64,000 bases of DNA from Siphonodentalium dalli. Taxonomy: Eukaryota > Mollusca > Scaphopoda > Gadilida > Siphonodentaliidae. The stretch lies in NCBI GenBank assembly GCA_032622095.1, contig CP136069.1, forward strand, positions 163,735,043 to 163,799,042, given 5' to 3'. The notes beneath the pieces are model-generated. The model was not told the DNA's origin. It worked only from the letters and a program-made list of their open reading frames with translations, and ran no database searches. The position numbers and the translations under genes are program-made. Each line of letters starts with the position of its first letter. Within the stretch, counting starts at the first letter, position 1. This document shows positions 1 through 12,887 of this stretch, piece by piece.

Positions 1-3000
1 TGGATAACCCACACAACGGTTTGAGCTTTCGTAAGTTGAAAGATCAGTTGTGAAATTATGGTTCCAAGACTTCTGGTCGGAAAAAGGATTTACAAGAATT
101 GTAAGTAGTATGTAACTGTTTTTTTACTTCCATTTTCAACTTGCGCTATTTTTCGATCGGATATTCCCCTCCTCGACAACTTGAATGTTTTTCCTTCTTG
201 TCTGAACATTACAAAAATATATATTATTCAGCTTGAAACAATCAAATGTATTTTTCTTCTATAACAATTGTAGAAACTAGAAAGGAAAGTTAATTTTGAC
301 CCAATAGCTCATCAAATCGAATGACAAATGTGACATGTGAAAGAATCCAAAGGTTGTCAGCTGATTGTCACTACAATTTAGATACATGTGATGCACAAAA
401 AGTGGACAAAATAATATGTGTACACAATAATTGAATTAATTATTTACTTGTTTACATAATTGTTGGAAAGGGCTTGGTAAAAGCAGCATGCCATATTATA
501 GTCACATATATTCACACTTCTAAAAGCATTTTCGCAACACTGTCATTGTCTAGCTATGAAGCCATAAGAAGCTGTCAGGAAAATATCTCATGGCAATATA
601 TAAACAAGCCGATTTACGACATTCACACATAATATAGTTAAGCACAATGAATCAGAAAAAGTTGCGAAATTAGCCATTGTTTACATTCGCACTTCTGGCA
701 TTAATCAAGTCAATTCACATAGCGGTAAACAGTGGTAAACTTAATATGTAGGCAAAAGAGCATGTCTCCACTGCATCATGGGAACATTTAACTGTAAATA
801 TATATCTGTACTTTCTGTATAGATTTGAGTGTACAAAATATAAATTATGAGTCCAGACACCAGTATGCGGTTCATTTTAGAATATTACAACAGCTGATTA
901 CAACATTGTTAATAGGAAATATATCCTGATATATCTGCTAAAAACTACTTTTGAGTGAAATATATGCAAAACCAGATGTTTCTCATGTGTGTTTTTGTTT
1001 AAAATAATAAATGAAAAGTGCATTAAACAAGACAGTCCATGACTGTGGGTCGCTCAACAGACTGTAAGGACTGAGAAGACGGGGACTCTGAAGAATACAA
1101 GAGTCAGTACTTGACAAAATCACTTAAGAAAATTAGTTCTAAACATGGACATAGCTGGATGTTCTCAGATGAGCAGGGCTCTTCACCTTGAAATTTCTAA
1201 TTGCACATCACTGACAAATCTCCAACCTCTTACCTTTTAAAGAGGACAACCATACCACAGTACTAAGTTCACAAAAATCCTTTTGTACATTCCTCTTAGG
1301 TTGAATTTTACGACTGGTACCAGTACTTCAAAGCTCTCAAACATTTGAAAATTACCAACATGACACCCCCCATAATGTTAAAATTTCTGGCCAATTCGGT
1401 CTAACAGTTTACCCTGAAGTAGGAAAATATGGACTGATGGTTTAAAAACATACATGTTAGAAAATCAAACCAAACTACGAGAACAATTCTAACTTATTTT
1501 TGGTGTGAACATCTAATCTACAACTAATGTAGTATCAATCATGAAATTTTAACTTTTGATCAAAGTAGGGGGTCAAATCTCCACCCCTCTACACTCCCTC
1601 CCCATTGCCTCAAACATTGCCCCCACCCAGGCTGTCTAGAAATCAATATTATTATACCAGTACCAAACAGCATTGAGGAGAGTTAAATCTCTTATCTCTG
1701 CCCTTATCTCTGAACAAATGTGAATCCTCATCATGAGATCCATTCATCTAGTAATATCAATATACCCCCCCCCCCCCCCCAATAGGGTATGATTTCACCT
1801 GGAGAAGTGGTGGTTAAGAAACTAATATTGGAACAGCCAAGTCTGTATTTAGTGTGTCTGACCTTTGCAGGTGAATTTAATGACAGTATTCCGCAAGGTG
1901 GACTAACATCACCAAATTCACCCTCTGGGGACCTCATTTCAAAAAAATGACCCCATTTGAAAAAATCTGAACCCCGGTCACCCAAGGCCCCTCCATACCA
2001 AATATAAGCTATATCGGCCCAATGGTTCTTATGAAAAAACTGTTTTAAGAATTACTATGGATGGAAAGAGTTATGGCCCTGGCTTCGCACCTACATGTAT
2101 TTGATGTGATGAACTTAATTGAACAAATCTGATTGTGAGACACCTAGGGAACATGCACACTGAAATATATAAACACATTCCGTCTTTAATATGGAGAAGA
2201 AAACAATTGTTGATAGATGGATGGACAGGCAGACGGAAGGAAGCCAGACAGATAGAAGACGAAGTTAATCCAATATATACCCCCCAATTTTTCTATGAAA
2301 AATAGTGGTATGATTTCATCTGGATAAGTGGTGATTAAGAAAATAATATGAAATGGCCAAGCCTGAATTTAGTATGTCTGACATTTGCAGAATTCGGTCC
2401 CCAAAAGGTGAATTTAATGACAATATTCCGTAAGGCAGGCTAGCATCACCGAATTCATCCTCAATCTGATTAGGCCTCAATGGCCAATAAAAACCTAGGA
2501 ACAGATTGAAGTCCTACAGTTGAAGTTGGTGATACACACCCATTGAGCACCTCAATTATGCATTTTAATTAGGGGGACATTGAAACTGAACAGGTGGAAA
2601 AAAGTGACTAAAACAAACTGTCAATTTGATACTTAGGATACTTCCCAGAAGATGAGGCCTAAGCAGAATTAGGTCCCTGGAGGGTGTATTTGGTGATGCT
2701 AGCATGCTGTATGGGGTAGCAACACTAAATTCACTATCTGGGGACCTCACTCTGTAAATGTCAGACACACTATTTCCAGACTTGAAGAAATCTAAGCCAT
2801 TCACAATACCATTGAATGTCAGGGAAACCTATCAGTCATCACCTAACCTTGGGAGCACCAGTTTGTTTTTAAATTGCTACAGATATGTTTACATAAACTA
2901 GCCAGATGACATCTATTATTCTAATCTAAAATAATGACGGACGGACGGACGACGGACGAGTAGTGATGACTATAGCTCCACCGGAGACTTCGTCTCAGGT

Positions 3001-3389
3001 GAGCTAAAAAGAGTTCATAGAAATTGACTTGTTGCCGGAAGTACTATCATGAAGAGATACATCTTTAACCATTATTCCTAACATTATATAAAATCTCTCA
3101 TTTTAAATAAATTTTTAATCAAAAGATTTTTTTTTAAGTGAACAAGAACATTTTATATCTCTCATTCAGATGCCACCTCAAATAGTCCAGAAAATTTTCA
3201 ATGGCCTACAAAATGTAAAGAATAGTTTATGAAAATTCAGTTATCGTGGCTTAAAGGGGTCAGTAAACTAAATCCGCCCATTTATGGGTCCATCTCCTTT
3301 TATACTCAACATAATATATGCAACAAATAACTCATGTGCTCTATAAACGATGCAAACATGGCAATTATAATGAAAATGAATTTATGACT
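1..3389. other. No gene recognised; decayed repeats
   Basis: If the MDC1-like gene continues left, this is intron; otherwise intergenic. Decayed members of the gaggtcccc palindromic MITE family are present (about 1845-1945, 2385-2460, 2660-2775). There is a C-tract near 1766-1780. A block at 2936-3006 has a gacggacgg tract followed by the short hairpin cctgagacgaagtctcaggtgagc-like end typical of the gggccataactc repeats. Nothing else is supported. Confidence 0.5.
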
Positions 3390-3780
3390 AGAGTCAAACC
3401 TTGTTTTATAACCACAGACCACCTTCCACAGACTGACCTTGTTTTATAACCACAGACCACCTTCCTCTTTCTCCTTTTGGAACAGGAACCCCCGAAACAT
3501 CCTTGTGAGCGTCTTGGTTCTTTAATTTGCGCTGATGAGTGCTTATGCCTGAGGTATCAAGACACTCTTGTTCTTCCGCTAGGAGTTTCTTTCTGGTCCC
3601 CCTAGCTGTTGGACCCGTATCACTAGCTTCAATGGTTTTGGCATCTTTCTTTGTAAAGGCGGTAATTTTCTGCTGTTTTTTTGGATACGGTGTCAACTTG
3701 ACATGCTCATGAATACCCTCATTATCCTTAACCTGGAAGATTTGATAAATTTCAAATGGGCTATTTAACTCTTTCATCAC
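3390..3780 (-). mobile_element. Degenerate 3' end of a pogo/Tigger-like transposon
   Basis: On the minus strand a 124-codon frame ends in a region with PYPKKQQKITAFTKK. QQKITAFT resembles a PCNA-interacting (PIP) box with the second aromatic lost; pogo-family transposases are known to carry a PIP-like QxxITxFF box near the C-terminus. The downstream end, near 3390 (gagtcaaaccttgtttta on the plus strand, after a TA), resembles the inverted end of Tigger elements and is tandemly repeated at 3400-3466 with a ~38-bp period. No DDE core or matching 5' end was seen. It could instead be a chance frame, or an exon using the acceptor at 3742. Confidence 0.35.
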
Positions 3781-5338
3781 GGATCCCCACTAAAGCGGGC
3801 ACGATGTAATATACGTTCATCACAGCAGTCCGTTAGTGGGCAGAGTGCAATTTCCGGGAATAATGTGGTATTCGGTATCAATACTAATTGATTGACACAT
3901 ATGAAGAGCTAACATGTACCACCATAAAGAGATTTTTATGGCCTATATATATAGACAACACCTGTATGACATCACAATTACTATTTTGGGGTTTACTGAA
4001 AATCGTTGATGCAATATACTGCAGACAGGTGTGGTGTTTTGAGTCACATTTCTGATATGGTTTATTATTGTTTATCACAAAAACATACCGATAACATTAT
4101 TATTAAGTTTATGAAATAAAGATGATTTTGTTGACCTTTCTAACAATGTTTTATTTGTAGTATCCGTCTATTGTCTCTTATTTTCGACACAATGTTACGA
4201 AAATCACTGTACCTGAATGGTGAAACTTCAATAATAATAGTTGTCGCTGCATGTTATAACATGATATCAACATTCGTAAACATTTTAAGAACCCAATCAG
4301 CACATTAGCAGTTGTTTTAATTGGAAATTTACTTATAATCACAAGTAAATTCATGTGGGCCTAAATGTGGGAAAATATGTCTATTTCAGTCAAATAACAT
4401 TCTTTTGGGTAAACTAGGTTAGTACTGGTCTGTTCTCGCCTTTGATAAAGCATTAGGATCAACAAACCATTTGGCATAACATTGCAAACCATGCAGAATG
4501 TCATCACAATCATTGACACAATGATGTATATAATATTCCACACTTTCAAGAAATTAATACATGTGGTTGTGGGAAACATTATGCAAAGTTGCTATTCAAG
4601 ATATCCCAGATACAGGTGATACAACTATAGTGTTTATTGGGTTTCAATGACCCTTCTCAGTTCTCAACTGTAAACACCTGAGATATAATTTTGAAGTGAC
4701 ATTACCAACTGGTATATTACACAAATAGAAGGACACTTAATAACGATCATAAAAACGTGCAGTTTGCCATATTCGACAACACTCTAAATAACAGTATTAT
4801 TGACGCAAAACATCAGGGATACATAATTTAACTTAGACAAGATGTAAATCCAGTGTTCTGGGATATTTATATCCATATATTCAGTGATGAAAGAGTTAAG
4901 AAATAGACAGCAGCTTCAATATGATCACAGAATTTTGACGGAAAATTGATTCAGCAAACTGCATAAACCCCAGCAAAACTTAATGAAAATTTGCTGAAGG
5001 TTTTCATTCAAATTCTGAACCCAAGAATATGTAGATACTTCTGTAAATATTTAAATGAATTCAAAGTTACATGTAATAATATAATTATTTATTTAAATTC
5101 ACAAAGAGTCTCATCTTATTTTTAATATTCATATATGATCTACCATCCAGTGTTAACTTATAATTTTCCCCAACGACACTAAAATTATGTGCTCTCAAGA
5201 GTCTGACAACATGCAACAATATGTGGATCAAGAGTGTGAATGGTTAAATAAATGGCAATTAGAGTCATTTCAACTCCAAGTCAAGAGCTGCAGGTCTTGT
5301 TCTGAATAAATTGATCGATTTCAATACAGCCAAAATAT
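3781..5338. other. No feature recognised
   Basis: AT-rich sequence without convincing coding potential or clear repeats. The short frames here have no recognisable protein character. Confidence 0.5.
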
Positions 5339-5673
5339 GATATTTTTAAAAATATAATATATATTTCCTTAAAGAAAGCCTGAACACTGAACTATATGGA
5401 TAGATGTCCTGCGTTTGTAAAACCATAGTAGAAAAGGGGTTAACTTTTTGTGTGTGGTCGTCTACGGTACCTCGCGGTCTGTAGTGGCTTGCTCGTATTA
5501 GTCACGCATGCGCAGTCCCAATATAACTGACTGAATACGCCAGTTTATTTTCAACTCAATCAGGAGATTGGCGAGTTGCGGGGTTGGGAATGGCACCGCC
5601 ATGGGAGGGCCCTATGATAGTTCAGTGTTCAGGCTTTCTTTAAGGAAATATATATTATATTTTTAAAAATATC
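5339..5673. mobile_element. 335-bp MITE with perfect 57-bp inverted ends
   Basis: The first 57 bases (5339-5395, starting gatatttttaaaaatataat) are repeated as an exact reverse complement at 5617-5673. Internal sequence from about 5393 to 5550 is also found inverted at about 10377-10533, so this short unit and the larger neighbour share subterminal sequence. No coding frame. Confidence 0.85.
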
Positions 5674-6159
5674 ATATTTCCGCTAAAGGAAGCCGTTCAC
5701 ACTGAACTATATGGATTAGAATGCAAGCCCAGGAGGAGGCACGAGCAATAAAGTTAATAGCCAAATTTTTGAGGGAATGCACTCTTCTAAAACAGATTGT
5801 ACCTAAATATGAACTCTTTAATGAATCTGTTATGATTAGGTACGTGAAATAACTCATATAATTAGGGTAATATATTGCCCAAACATGTACCTCCCCCCCT
5901 TGTTTTTGGAAGCAAAATCCCAGGTGGTGCCATTCAATTCAGAATTGCGAGCGAACCGAGCAATTCTCTGTTCTTCATCCGTCAGTTCTAAGAATCCAGC
6001 CGATTCGAGATTCGAGGAGACTAACTCCCTCTCCGCCTTAGCGACATAACGACCTGCACAGGAGGAGGCCCACTCCAAAGATGGCAAGACAACCAACATT
6101 AAGAGTTTAACTAACTGCTGTTCACCAATGCAAATGGCAGATAACCTGATGCCCAATCT

Positions 6160-6387
6160 ATGGCACAGGTATCAAATGGAGAGCCCATTAGCCCAAATGG
6201 GTTATACAACTATAAGCGAGTCAAGCCATCGGATCAGAGGGAGCCCCCACCATCGCATGCTGCAGGTGGTCATGCCCAAGCTAATATCCTGGCCAAGCTG
6301 GAGGGTGGGGAGAGGTCATTTTTCTCCGATCCCTTCACGGAGGAGTGGCAGGCAAGGCCGTGTCGTCATTTTGTTCTGCGATCGTGA
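6160..6387 (+). pseudogene. Protein-like ORF fragment in the 4.9-kb element
   Basis: A 75-codon frame with YNYKRVKPSDQREPPPSH and GERSFFSDPFTEEWQ. It looks more like real protein than chance because charged and aromatic residues are evenly mixed, but I cannot assign a family. It ends at a stop 6385-6387 without a conserved domain. The minus frame at 5854-6156 (FLELTDEEQRIARFARN) is an alternative coding strand for this part of the element. Confidence 0.25.
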
Positions 6388-6690
6388 CCAGGGGGACTCG
6401 GCGCTTTACCTCATGGGTACGGCCCCTGCCCTACGCTTAAGCTGCCTAAGGCCATCCAGCCGGTGTCGATACGTACGTACGCACGCGATTTTTTTTGTTG
6501 TTTTTTTTGGCAGCTTTAGCGCCCAGAACTGCTAGCGTCTGGTGGGGGCCAAATGGCCTGGAGGTCCCAAGTACCCCTGCAGCTCCACCAGACGTATCCC
6601 CACGAATTGGTTAAACCGTCGAGACGTATTTACCGGAGGAGCGTGAACTGGTCCTGCCCTTAGAACAGTTATCACACGTTCACATGTCCC

Positions 6691-7170
6691 TGAGGTACCT
6701 ATGTATCACAATATACACATTGCGTATATATATATATAAAATGATATAATATATATATCCGGGGGATATACATATTAAGTTTTCCTCATGAGACCATATC
6801 AGAAGGCCCTTCCAAAGCTGCGCCCATCAATCTAATGGGCGGAGCCAGATCACAGCTCCCTGTCATGATCCAACGTATCACTAAATATAGATATACAACC
6901 CCACAGAGAACATGTCTCATGTCTCTGAGGTACCTATGTATCACCGTTTTACAAGATATCATTGCAGAAACCCGGGTGACACAAATCTTTCGCATATATA
7001 GATATATAAAATGATATAATAGATATATCATGGTGATATATAAGTCATCATGAGATCATGTCAGAAGACCCTACTAAAGCTGCGCCCAACAATCCAATGG
7101 TCGGAGCCAGAGCAGAGATCCCTGGCACAATCCAATGTATCATTAAAGATATATATATAGCCCCTCAGAG
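6691..7170. repeat. Two ~238-bp diverged direct repeats
   Basis: ctgaggtacctatgtatcac occurs at 6691 and 6929. The following sequence (AT-rich tatata stretch, gctgcgccca, ccaatg/ctaatg, ggagccag, cagagaacatg) repeats in the same order in both units. Confidence 0.7.
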
Positions 7171-7792
7171 AACATGGCCGAACACCGCAGGTGACCAGAG
7201 CATCCGATGAGAAAGCAAACCGCTACTCTCAGGTGCCAAAACAATAGTGTCGGTACGAGTATTAATTTTGGAGAAATTTCCCAACGAGCACCATCCTTTG
7301 GAATGGAGACAGACAGCCAAATGTGCAATCACAAGTATTATGTTCAGCCTAAATCCACACACATTACTATTATTAGGCCATCACGACCACTAGGCACCTG
7401 AGAGCAGTCCGCGTTCCCAGCGGAATACCCACCGCGATCCGATTCTAAGAAATGAAGGTGCGCCTTCAACAACCGAAATCAGTTCAAATGATGTAACATG
7501 TAGTCAGATGATGAACACAGGTAAATTTTCACGGTCACCATACGGAATATTCAGGTCCGAGCCTCTGCCCCCCCAAACATGCAGCAGAACGACCTAGGTG
7601 TGTGATAGGTCGGTTAGTGTGAATCATGCAGCAAACTAGGGGAAGACCCGCTCTAAAAATGGCTCCCCTAGGAAGGAAAGGAAAGAAATTATCATTCTCC
7701 TAGTAAAGGATACACATACCTTTATAATGTTGTTTTATTTTAATTTGAAGAGCCAAGATAGAGAGGAACTCCCCCGACCTAAGTGGTCCCGC

Positions 7793-7990
7793 TTATGGCA
7801 TGTTTAAGGAAGAGAGGACAGCATAGACCGAAATGCGCAGTTGGCAGCATGGCTTCAGGCCCTTATGATCGGGCATCTGTGCCATGTGGATGGGATGCCA
7901 CTCGAACGGGGTGGTCCCCTGCCTGCGTCTTAGGAAAGGACGGTAATGCTGGTCAATGAGCTTCCTCGAAAGCTTAGCTGGACAGCGCAA
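7793..7990 (-). pseudogene. Protein-like ORF fragment in the 4.9-kb element, opposite strand
   Basis: A minus-strand frame with KLIDQHYRPFLRRRQG and TTPFEWHPIHMAQMPDHKG, ending at a stop. It could be the last exon of an element-encoded protein (an acceptor-like aaaacag precedes it). Family unknown. Confidence 0.22.
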
Positions 7991-9396
7991 ACGTCTTTGC
8001 CTGTTTTATTGTCTATGTGCCAGATAATCAAATTGATATGGGCAATAGAAGTATGAAGAGCCATGCTGATGGCCTCTTGTCGGAAAGGCTATTGGCAGTG
8101 GTCGTGGGACACATGGCAATATAAATGCTTTTCATGTAAATATGCTTCATTCGTGTGTGAAGTATATTCGCCATATCAACGGTATGAAAGGTCGGGACAC
8201 GTATATATTTTAAAATTCATTGAGACACCAACTAGTCCATGAATACCTTCAAAATACCTACCATGCCCTTTATGAACAATACATGCTGTATTGGATGTAC
8301 AGCCTGTTCTTGTACCAAGCTCACATTTGATATGGTTACTTGTCATAAATAATGTCTCCCCCCACCTTCCTCGTCTTGGAATACCACTGCTATTATATCG
8401 TTATTCATTGGGGAGCGTCATCCAGGCCACGGTCGCCAGTTATTGCCAGTGGACCAGTTACCTGGAGGGGTCAAGTCACCACGACTCTAAATACCTGTCA
8501 GGCTGGAATCATTCACATAATTGAATCAAGAAGGGGAAAGGTTGTTCAAACCAAAGTATCTTCAAATATATTTTTAGATAGTGAAACCATGAGTAAACAC
8601 CGTCAGAGTGACGATAAGCCTCTTGCCTTACTCTAGAGAATGCAAACCGGAGCACCCATGATTTGTAATTTTTGTGTCCCAATTAGAGCCATATCCAGAA
8701 TCGTAGTAATCCAGACCCCCCCCTGCTTCTTTTCAGTAAACCTACACAGGAAGGAAAGCAATTATGTTTGTATTCCGGAAGGAGACACCATTTTGTCGAG
8801 ATACAACCCAGCAATTTTGAAAGGATGGGTTAATCTTTGGATACAATTCAGAATAACTAAAATCTGGAATTATAGTGAAACTGTCATCACGATTAATTTT
8901 AGTGTCATGCATGCAATCATTAAATGCTAGCAGTTATAAATTTTGACAGTGAAGTTGAAGCACTGTACGAGAATCGAATCATGTACTCAACAGAAATCTG
9001 ACTCCTGTCAGATGTCAATCCCTGTCTGAAATTAATGACACTAACTAATCATAGTACGACAACAGTCATTATTTTTCTGATATTGATAAACTGTAGTCTG
9101 ATAAATTCAAGCGTCGACCAACACATCTAAATCATAGGAGACATGTGTGACAGTATTAAAACAGAAAACACAAAGTATTTTGTGAAAGCATGTTGTTTAG
9201 ATGAGATCTAGCGACTCCAGTAGTGTTCTCTAACATGCACACACCTAGGTGTGTACATGTGCAGCGTAGTGCACCCACGACAACATACCTGAACAAGTGT
9301 TGTAATGGGGAAAATCGGCATTTGCATTCGGATTTTATTCAGTAATCTCAAATGGGACTTGTTAGCCTGACAAACTTGGTATCGGACCGAGTTCTG

Positions 9397-9840
9397 ATTT
9401 CTGTCAGAATACCCTGACCAGGGTGCAATCCCCGGTCCGCTAGCACATGGCTGAGATTGTTACATTGAAGGTGATGCACCGTTACGAGAATCAAACCATG
9501 AACATAATTATAACACTTGTCCAATATCAATCTCTGTCAATTTATGAAAGTAATAATGACACTACTGTTTTTATATTGAATTGATAAACCCAGATGTAAA
9601 TTGTAATCAACTTTTAAGATTTCTGTCAGAATACCCTGACCAGGGTGCAATCACCGGTCCGCTAGCACATGGCTGAGATTGTTACATTGAAGGTGATGCT
9701 CCGTTACGAGAATCAAACCATGAACATAATTATAACACTTGTCCAATATCAATCTCTGTCAATATATTAAAGTAATAATGACACTACTGTTTTTACATTG
9801 AATTGATAAACCCAGATGTAAATTGTAATCAACTTTTAAG
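9397..9840. repeat. Two near-identical 222-bp tandem repeats plus a diverged third
   Basis: atttctgtcagaataccctg starts at 9397 and 9619, and the whole 222-bp unit is repeated with few differences. A diverged partial unit precedes it at about 8945-9180. The block 9244-9450 is also related to 62430-62710, so the unit belongs to a dispersed family. Confidence 0.85.
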
Positions 9841-11200
9841 TTCAGATGTGACCAACACATCTGGACAGCTGTATTGAGCCATAAAACAACAAAATATTAT
9901 GAGAAAGAATGTAGTTCATAACATTATGATAAATAGCGTCAGTAGCGATGGTAATTATTGCTAAATAAATGTCCACGCGTAAATAAATTCCCACGAAATT
10001 AGGAGACTTCCGGTAAAAAACACGTGGCATTTTTTATATCTGACAAAATATATCATACCTTATAGGTTCTATAATAATTACATAGATGAATTGTTCACAA
10101 TAGTCTATGCGCCTCGTAAGGCCTTGAAATGGCGGCTGATTATGGCGAAATGTCGATTTTCAGATTCGAAAAGTTTTAAGTCCGCCGCCTATTCGAAAAC
10201 ACGGAACAATTGTATGTTTGAAGCGAAACGGTCCGTGAATTCGAAACAATAATTCTAAAAACTAACGCGTAGGCGACCAGTAATTATTGTATCGATAAAT
10301 TGAATTTGTTGTCTAGTTGTTAAACGACAAATTCGGAACAATACTCCCTTATGACTTCTATCTGTGGTAGCAGAAAATAAACTGGCGTATTCAGTCAGTT
10401 ATATTGGGACTGCGCATGCGTGACTAATACGAGCAAGCCACTACAGACCGCGAGGTACCGTAGACGACCACACACAAAAAGTTAACCCCTTTTCTACTAT
10501 GGTTTTACAAACGCAGGACATCTATCCATATAGTTCAGTGTGAACGGCTTCCTTTAGCGGAAATATTCAGTGACAAGAAACATAAGTTAACGTGACTCAT
10601 AATGATTTTAACATTTTATAGTAACGGGCAGGGATGGGGTAATTGTAATTTGTAATTGTAATTGATTGTAATTAATTACATTTTTTCAAGTAATTGCATG
10701 TAATTGGTAATTGAGTTTATTCTCAATTACATGTAATTGCAATTGTAATTGGTTAGTATGTAATTGTAATTGTAATTAGGGTTTAATTTCAATTACTTCA
10801 AAATCACAGGTACTTGTTTCTTCTCAAAGTTCTCTTTCATGATTCATCCAATGGTTTTTTTTCCAAAATTTCAAAGTGTAAGACTGGTGGCTGGCTATCA
10901 CTATGTTGTCACAACACTGAGTTTTTATCCACTGTGTCTCAATGGTGAATTATGTTGACACCTCCTGTTTGTTTGCTTAAGCATTGGTTAACCTTTGAGG
11001 TAGAAGGCTTGTTTTGATAAATACAATGAGAAACCAACTTCAAATAATAGACAATAGATCACTATAATATATCACTCTTATGATAATGTTTCATTATCTC
11101 CATCTGTTATGGTATATATGCTATGGTAGAAATTCATACCAACCATTGCTAATGCTATCAACATGTCTACAAAAATATCTGGCAGCATTTTAATTTGCAG

Positions 11201-11299
11201 AAAGACACATCGTGTCCTATGAATGCGAAGTGCAAACTTTGCCCAACTACAATATCCAGTTCCAAAAAAGTTACCTCCAATTTTGTGACAGATCTGAAG
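11201..11299 (+). CDS. BED zinc finger exon of the hAT element
   Basis: Thirty-three codons between taatttgcag and CTGAAG|gtaagt. The peptide contains AKCKLCPTTISSSKKVTSNF, then VTDLK. CxxC followed by S..VTSN...DLK and, across the intron, RKHQDVY is the BED-finger pattern (C2...H..). BED fingers form the DNA-binding N-terminus of many hAT transposases. The start codon is not identified; an upstream exon is likely. Confidence 0.7.
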
Positions 11300-11765
11300 G
11301 TAAGTTTCCATTTCTATGTATTAGTTTTGTTTAATTCCATTGACATATAACTTCAGTCATATGGTGGTATTGGTAATTTAATTTATTTTTGTAATTCTTT
11401 TTCACCATTTGTACCACGATTGTGGTTTATGTGAATAAACAATTTGATTTGATTTGATTTGGTATATGCATTGTATCTTGTCCCTTCTAATTTGCAACTG
11501 AATGACAAAGTGGGGACAACTATCTGCCTCAGTAATCCCCCAATTAGCACTGTCTAGTGGAGGCATTGTGTTACCAATAAGCTGGTGGTCACAAAGGCTA
11601 ATTAAGATTATGACTCTAATTAACAATCAGAGTGTTGATTATCTCATTGTCCTTTACAATTGGCCTGGCTGTGTGTCTGACTTACTGAGATAGTCTTATT
11701 CCCTTAATAATTAAATGATGGATACATGTGTGTTACTAAAATACTCTATTATTTTCATTTTATAG

Positions 11766-11972
11766 CGAAAGCATCAAGATGTCTATGAATCAATAGTCAC
11801 ACAAGCACCATCAGCAAGTGATCAACAACCTATTAGGATATATCAGTATGCAAAAACATCGGTCAAGAATGCCAAAGCATTGAAGATAGTTAGCAAAGTT
11901 CATAAATGTCTGATATCATTCCAATTTTTAGAAGATCAACCCCGACTACAATCTGCCAATGCAACACGCTAG
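11766..11972 (+). CDS. Last exon of the hAT BED-finger protein
   Basis: It follows acceptor ttttatag, in frame with the 11201-11299 exon. It begins RKHQDVYESIVTQAPSASDQ, completing the BED finger with its histidine. It then encodes ~60 residues without a recognised domain and stops at TAG 11970-11972. An aataaa lies at about 12110. No DDE or dimerisation domain follows, so the product would be a finger-only protein, perhaps a truncated transposase. Confidence 0.6.
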   Translation, partial: RKHQDVYESIVTQAPSASDQQPIRIYQYAKTSVKNAKALKIVSKVHKCLISFQFLEDQPRLQSANATR

Positions 11973-12319
11973 AATTGCCAGCTATAAATCATGATTCGCT
12001 CAGTTCTACGAACACCTATACTGGACTCAGTACATTGGCTGCTCTGTACCAAGTGTGCTTCACCATGTATTTCATCTTGCTTGTATTAAATTTATGTTTT
12101 GTTATCAAATAAAGTTTATATAAATAAACAGTATTCCTACATCAATTATGTGCTGAAATGTAATTGTAATTGAATTACATTTCAAAGTAATTGTAATTGT
12201 AATTAATTACATTGTGAAATAGGTGTAATGGGAATTGTAATTGCAATTGAAAAATGTTGAAGTAATTGTAATTGTAATTAATTACATTCACAAGTAATTG
12301 CCCCAAGTCTGGTAACGGG

Positions 12320-12887
12320 TTAACAACTCTCTATGTGATATGAGCCACTAAATATGTAGACCATTATCTTCAGCCATTAATAAAGGCAATGACAGGGAAA
12401 AACTTAGGATAAAGAATTCCTTTGTATTCTCTGTATGAGACAAGACGAACCTGCATTAAAAGGACACAAATGAATATATTTAATTCAATGAAAAATGTTC
12501 TGTTTCATGCAGTCATGAAAAAACATTAGTATAATGTGATGCAAATACATAGTATTTCATAAATCATTGAATTTAGTGGCAATTTTTTAAAACACCAAAA
12601 TGTAATAAGAAATGTGGGCTGATAAAAACATGATGTTATTAAATGTGTGTTAGGTTGCAGTGAACAATTACATAAGGCCAAAAAAAATTTATTGAATCTC
12701 AGATATGTTTTTTTCTGAATCAATGTCAGAGGGAGGGAGTGAGGATTTTATTTTTATTTTTTATTTTTTGTGTGCACATTGTAAGCATGCATAATGATAG
12801 CTTCTTTGTCTATAAGTTTACACCTCTCCATTATAAAATGTGATCCTAAATTTCCTCCAGTGCCTTTCATTTGTTCTGGAGTTGCAA
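12320..12887. other. No feature recognised
   Basis: AT-rich. Contains a ggccaaaaaaaa string near 12678, as in the dispersed element noted elsewhere, but not enough of it to assign. Confidence 0.45.

Larger units (their letters stand above)
5674..10566. mobile_element. 4.9-kb DNA transposon-like element with 43-bp inverted ends
   Basis: Ends at 5674-5716 and 10524-10566 are inverted copies starting atatttccgctaaaggaagc. The interior (about 5850-7950) is richer in GC than its surroundings and has several protein-like but broken frames (5854-6156 minus, 6160-6387 plus, 7793-7990 minus), none matching a transposase I recognise. It also holds a ~238-bp duplication at 6691-7170 and ~222-bp tandem units at 9397-9840. 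No target duplication was identified; the left end abuts the 335-bp MITE. Confidence 0.65.
10629..12311 (+). mobile_element. hAT-type transposon with 8-bp target duplication
   Basis: The ends are cagggatggggtaatt on the left and, inverted, cagacttggggcaatt on the right. They are flanked by the identical 8-mer gtaacggg at 10621-10628 and 12312-12319. Many subterminal taattacaattacaatt-type motifs lie in both ends, as in hAT elements. Instead of a transposase the interior encodes a BED zinc finger in two exons. It is therefore probably non-autonomous or an internal-deletion derivative. Confidence 0.9.

Noticed and set aside
1-120. Plus-strand exon-like stretch with LWFQDFWSEKGFTRIVSS
   Set aside because: Too short at the window edge, with stops in the nearby frames; cannot be separated from chance.
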